Assembly (NCBI GenBank): GCA_903926205.1
Contig: CAIYID010000050.1
Location: 1 to 64,000, forward strand
DNA from: an uncultured Bdellovibrionales bacterium
Lineage (GTDB): Bacteria; Bdellovibrionota; Bdellovibrionia; Bdellovibrionales; Bdellovibrionaceae
Reading direction: 5' to 3'
Length of the DNA stretch: 64,000 nucleotides
Under the pieces are notes generated by a model that saw only the letters and a list, made by a program, of their open reading frames with translations, had not been told where the DNA came from and did not search any database. Positions within the stretch are counted from its first letter, which is position 1, and each line of letters opens with the position of its first letter. Of this stretch, positions 61,438 to 64,000 are shown one piece after another. The translations under genes and the position numbers were made by a program.

Positions 61438-62256
61438 TTAGCCGATCCAAAGTCCTTCGATGCGAATTTGCAGGCCTTCATTCGTTTTATTGATATAATT
61501 AACTAAACCGCTATGACGCCATTGAAGCATGCACATCTTGGGTTGGAAAAAATATCTCATACCGATTTTGATTTCGGTGCGCGTTTCCTTAATGATTCCT
61601 TCATAGGCTTCAGCGATATAGTAACCTAAATCCTTGAAGCCTTTTTCGCGAGGAGCGAGGGGTCCAGTCACACACCAAACGATCACACCAGTGCGAGCAT
61701 CTACTTCCATAGCAACGCCGCAATGAGTGATCGGACAACCACAGGACATACCGAGCGGTCGACCGATCAAAATATCTCCGACCTGAATATTCATTTCTCG
61801 AGTGAGCATCGGATTATGAGGGATCATCACTTCGCGAGGTCCTGGATCTTCTGGAAAATGCTCTAAATAAAAATCAAATTCTCGACCGAGGCTGTCTTTC
61901 CACGCATCGCTTGCTGAAAGATTGAGCGCAGAATCTGAGGAGGTGGATTTGCAACTAACACCACAGCTTTGACAAGAGCTCTCTTTAGCTAAAAGACTGG
62001 TGTTGACTGGGTTAGGGCTAACGCTGAAGTTTCCGTAAGTCTGGCTGGAGCTCGGCGCGGTGCTATTTGCGTTGAAGCCAGCGGCGTTGCTCGCGGCCTT
62101 ACTTGAAACTTTGTTGCTGGAAAGATGAATGCAACGTTTGATGAGCTCTGGGCGCGCGGCGATTTGCGGAGTGAAATCTTCGCAGCTCCGATATCCACAC
62201 AAGCCACAGTTAAGTCCAGGTAAATTTACTTCGGTGATGGTGGTTGAATTACTCAT
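61438..62256 (-). CDS. Fe-S protein with N-terminal C-x2-C-x4-C domain
   Basis: The 272-residue protein begins with a Fis-type [4Fe-4S] domain (L-N-C-G-L-C-G-Y-R-S-C, then C-I-H-L; pattern C-x2-C-x4-C...C). A Ser/Ala/Asn-rich linker with CQSC/C follows, then a C-terminal domain with C-G-C-P-I-T-H-C (about 185) and 'VIPHNP'-like segments. The start overlaps the cysteine desulfurase stop by ATGA. It may receive sulfur or clusters from that enzyme. Similar Fe-S domains occur in corrinoid/CO-dehydrogenase-linked and electron-bifurcating complexes, but no enzyme family is assigned. Confidence 0.6.
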   Translation of the reverse strand: MSNSTTITEVNLPGLNCGLCGYRSCEDFTPQIAARPELIKRCIHLSSNKVSSKAASNAAGFNANSTAPSSSQTYGNFSVSPNPVNTSLLAKESSCQSCGVSCKSTSSDSALNLSASDAWKDSLGREFDFYLEHFPEDPGPREVMIPHNPMLTREMNIQVGDILIGRPLGMSCGCPITHCGVAMEVDARTGVIVWCVTGPLAPREKGFKDLGYYIAEAYEGIIKETRTEIKIGMRYFFQPKMCMLQWRHSGLVNYINKTNEGLQIRIEGLWIG

Positions 62257-63461
62257 GAGTGTCCTCGTTTCTGAAAATTAGTATTCGTTGGATGAAAATT
62301 GGTTTTAATTGATCTTAATTGAGCCGTTGCTTTCGGTAGAACCTCGAGAAAATGATCAACGTCGGCGTCCGTATTGAAGCGTCCCAGCGTCACACGGAGG
62401 GAACCTCGCGCTTGAATCGGGTTCATTCCCATGGCCATTAAGACAGAAGAAGGTTCATCGGCATGACTGGCGCTGCAGGCACTGCCAGAGGAAACCGCAA
62501 TTTGAAATTCATCGAGCGTGAGCAAAAGTCGGATGGCTTCGCCTTCTTGCCCTTGAAAGCCAAAACAAAGATGTCCAGGTAATCTTCGATAAGGATCGCC
62601 GATCAAATAGGCATTAGGAATATTGGTGGTGACGGATTCAATAATACGATCACGAAATCTCACAAGCCGCGAAGCCTCTTCGGCCATTTCTTGCTTCGCA
62701 AGTTCTGCCGCGAATCCCATTCCGACGATTCCTGCCACATTTTCCGTTGAAGATCGAAGGCCGCGTTCTTGACCGCCACCGAGAATTAAAGGAGAAAGCT
62801 TTAATTCTTTTCGAACAAAAAGAGCGCCAACTCCTTTGGGGCCATTGAATTTATGAGCAGACAGTGAAAGTAGATCAATGGGTTGTGAGGCCAAATTAAA
62901 AGGAATTTTTCCAACGGCTTGGACGGCATCAGTATGAAAAAGCGCACCGTGCTCGTGGGTGATTCGTCCGAGCTCTGTAATGGGTTGCAAAGTTCCCACC
63001 ACGTTGTTAGCGGCCATGATGCTCACCAATTTTGTATTTTTTCTTAAAGCTTTTACCAATTCCGAAGGCTCAACAAAACCCTCTGAATTAACGGGAAGAA
63101 AACTCACTTCCACTCGGTGATTGGACTTTTGTCGTTTGAGAGCCTGACAGGTTTCTGCCACAGCCGGATGCTCAAATTGACTTGTGATAATATGATAATC
63201 GCTTTCCCGCTCAGCACAGACTCCCATTAGAGCTAAGTTGGCCGCTTCGGTACCACTTCCCGTGAAATAGATTTCCTCAGGACTTGCTCGGAGCAGGCTT
63301 GCAACTTGTGCTCGGGCTTTTTCAACCGCTTCGCGAGCCATCCTTCCGGTGCGGTGGAGGCTCGACGGATTTCCGTAACATTCAAGTAAGGCCGTGTGCA
63401 TTTCACGGATCACTCGAGGGTCAAGGGGAGTGGTGGCGGCGTTATCAAAATAGCTTTGCAT
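62253..63461 (-). CDS. nifS: Cysteine desulfurase (NifS/IscS family)
   Basis: The 402-residue PLP enzyme has the N-terminal Y-F-D-N-A-A-T-T-P-L-D-P, GTEAANLAL, PLP-Lys in LSAHKFNGPKGVG, and the catalytic Cys in S-S-G-S-A-C-S-A (class I loop). It supplies sulfur from cysteine for Fe-S clusters. It lies in an operon between a GTPase and an Fe-S protein, overlapping both. nifS or iscS cannot be separated from the sequence; the context looks like a specialised system. Confidence 0.9.
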   Translation of the reverse strand: MQSYFDNAATTPLDPRVIREMHTALLECYGNPSSLHRTGRMAREAVEKARAQVASLLRASPEEIYFTGSGTEAANLALMGVCAERESDYHIITSQFEHPAVAETCQALKRQKSNHRVEVSFLPVNSEGFVEPSELVKALRKNTKLVSIMAANNVVGTLQPITELGRITHEHGALFHTDAVQAVGKIPFNLASQPIDLLSLSAHKFNGPKGVGALFVRKELKLSPLILGGGQERGLRSSTENVAGIVGMGFAAELAKQEMAEEASRLVRFRDRIIESVTTNIPNAYLIGDPYRRLPGHLCFGFQGQEGEAIRLLLTLDEFQIAVSSGSACSASHADEPSSVLMAMGMNPIQARGSLRVTLGRFNTDADVDHFLEVLPKATAQLRSIKTNFHPTNTNFQKRGHS

Positions 63462-64000
63462 TATTCACCACGATAAAATGTTTGTTGATCTAAAGGTCTG
63501 ACCACTCCAAAATGAGCCTGCCAGCCAACTTCTTTTTTACCTACACAAATGGTGCAAGTGCCCACGGGCGGAGTTCCTCGCAAAAACATTCGCTCCGGTG
63601 CCGGTGGTGTTGCGAGCACGCGTTCAACCAGTGGGTCAATGCCAATTCCTTGAAGAGCATTCACTTCGTGAATGCGAACTTTCGGAGCCACATCTTGAAT
63701 GCGAGCACGGAAAACTTCGCGCTCCGCCTGAGAAACTCGATCAATTTTTGTAACGACCGCGATATCAGCCAGTGAGAGCATCGGGCCGACTTTAAGCGGT
63801 AAGTTCATGCCGCTCGTCGCTTCAAGGACCACCATGCCTAAACCGCCATCCACATAAGGCGCGCAGCGCAGGCAAAGGCCTGCCGTTTCGACCAAGAGCA
63901 CTTGGCAATTTTCTTTTTTTGCCCAGAGCATCGCATCGCCTAAAACCATCACGCCACAATGGTCAGGGCAGAGTTCGCCAGAATAAGTTTTCTTAGTGGG
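63461..64000 (-). CDS. HypB/G3E-type GTPase, 5' end beyond window
   Basis: The frame stays open from 63461 to the window edge, so the start, Walker A and any N-terminal part lie outside. The visible 179 residues contain C-P-D-H-C-G, V-E-T-A-G-L-C-L-R-C with a Cys pair, a switch-type ADIAVVTKID (G4 TKID), and a C-terminal C-T-I-C. The G4 motif and Cys-rich nature suggest a HypB-, CooC- or UreG-like metallochaperone GTPase. Its stop overlaps the nifS start (TAATG). The identity is tentative because the N-terminus is missing. Confidence 0.55.
   Translation of the reverse strand, partial: PTKKTYSGELCPDHCGVMVLGDAMLWAKKENCQVLLVETAGLCLRCAPYVDGGLGMVVLEATSGMNLPLKVGPMLSLADIAVVTKIDRVSQAEREVFRARIQDVAPKVRIHEVNALQGIGIDPLVERVLATPPAPERMFLRGTPPVGTCTICVGKKEVGWQAHFGVVRPLDQQTFYRGE

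Noticed and set aside
1-64000. tRNA, rRNA or known riboswitch genes.
   Set aside because: I scanned the intergenic regions for T-arm words and conserved riboswitch cores and saw none that fold convincingly; a covariance-model search would be decisive.

Overview
The window reads as chromosomal DNA of a Gram-negative, magnetosome-forming (magnetotactic) bacterium from the old 'deltaproteobacterial' assemblage. Many lipoprotein signal peptides, an outer-membrane phospholipase A and OmpA, FtsX and CysPTWA proteins show a diderm. Several secreted serine proteases, a transglutaminase-elicitor-like protein and a REP-type Y1 transposase fit Bdellovibrionota best, but this placement is an inference from gene content. 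Desulfobacterota or SAR324 are not excluded. GTG and TTG starts behind good ribosome binding sites are common, and many genes overlap by 1-8 nt, so most of the window is packed into long operons.

Layout. 1-1830 is scrambled: a putative IS21-type end followed by pieces of a DUF1003 gene, a LolD/MacB-type ABC ATPase, an FtsX permease and an OmpA domain. 1.8-16.3 kb carries cell-envelope and secreted functions: PldA, lipoproteins, an S8 protease, a transglutaminase-like protein, an M20 dipeptidase, a soluble hybrid histidine kinase, an S1 protease and a very odd repetitive secreted protein with its lipoprotein partner. 16.4-19.1 kb is a minus-strand operon (four-cluster ferredoxin, TauE/SafE permease, two unknown envelope proteins) facing the magnetosome genes.

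19.3-37.0 kb is the core magnetosome gene cluster. In order it holds a c-type cytochrome, MamI, a second MamI, MamA, MamQ, a heme-b-like membrane protein, a 37-residue membrane peptide, MamB, a MamP-like magnetochrome-PDZ-NifX fusion, a triple-PDZ-NifX fusion, the MamE protease, the MamO pseudoprotease, two Cys-rich zinc-ribbon-like membrane proteins, MamL, MamM, two Gly-rich membrane proteins, a degraded BrnTA toxin-antitoxin pair, a coiled-coil membrane protein, an EcsC-like protein, a J-domain protein, MamK, a PilZ-like protein and a MinD-type ATPase. A sulfate import operon (cysPTWA, 37.4-41.3 kb) and a scar with a Y1 transposase, a MazF fragment and an MHS-family transporter (43.6-45.9 kb) lie between this block and the second one. 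Between those two insertions sit a small membrane protein, a ParA ATPase and its translationally coupled Ala/Pro-rich partner.

46.2-61.4 kb is a second magnetosome-type block. It starts with FeoB and a DtxR/FeoA regulator preceded by 14-nt repeats, then a third MamI. A plus-strand operon follows: HEAT-repeat protein, three coiled-coil proteins, a ClpA/B-like AAA+ protein, a two-receiver coiled-coil protein, two divergent actin-like proteins with a small protein between them, and a receiver-PAS-histidine kinase. 61.4-64.0 kb is a minus-strand operon with a GTPase (cut by the window end), a cysteine desulfurase and an Fe-S protein.

Working model (inference). FeoB and the sulfate/cysteine desulfurase functions supply iron and sulfur. 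MamI, L, Q and B build the vesicle. MamM, E, O, P, the cytochromes, the ferredoxin and the NifX-domain proteins handle iron and redox chemistry. MamA, MamK, two extra actins, the coiled-coil/HEAT/AAA+ set and the ParA and MinD ATPases build and position the chain.
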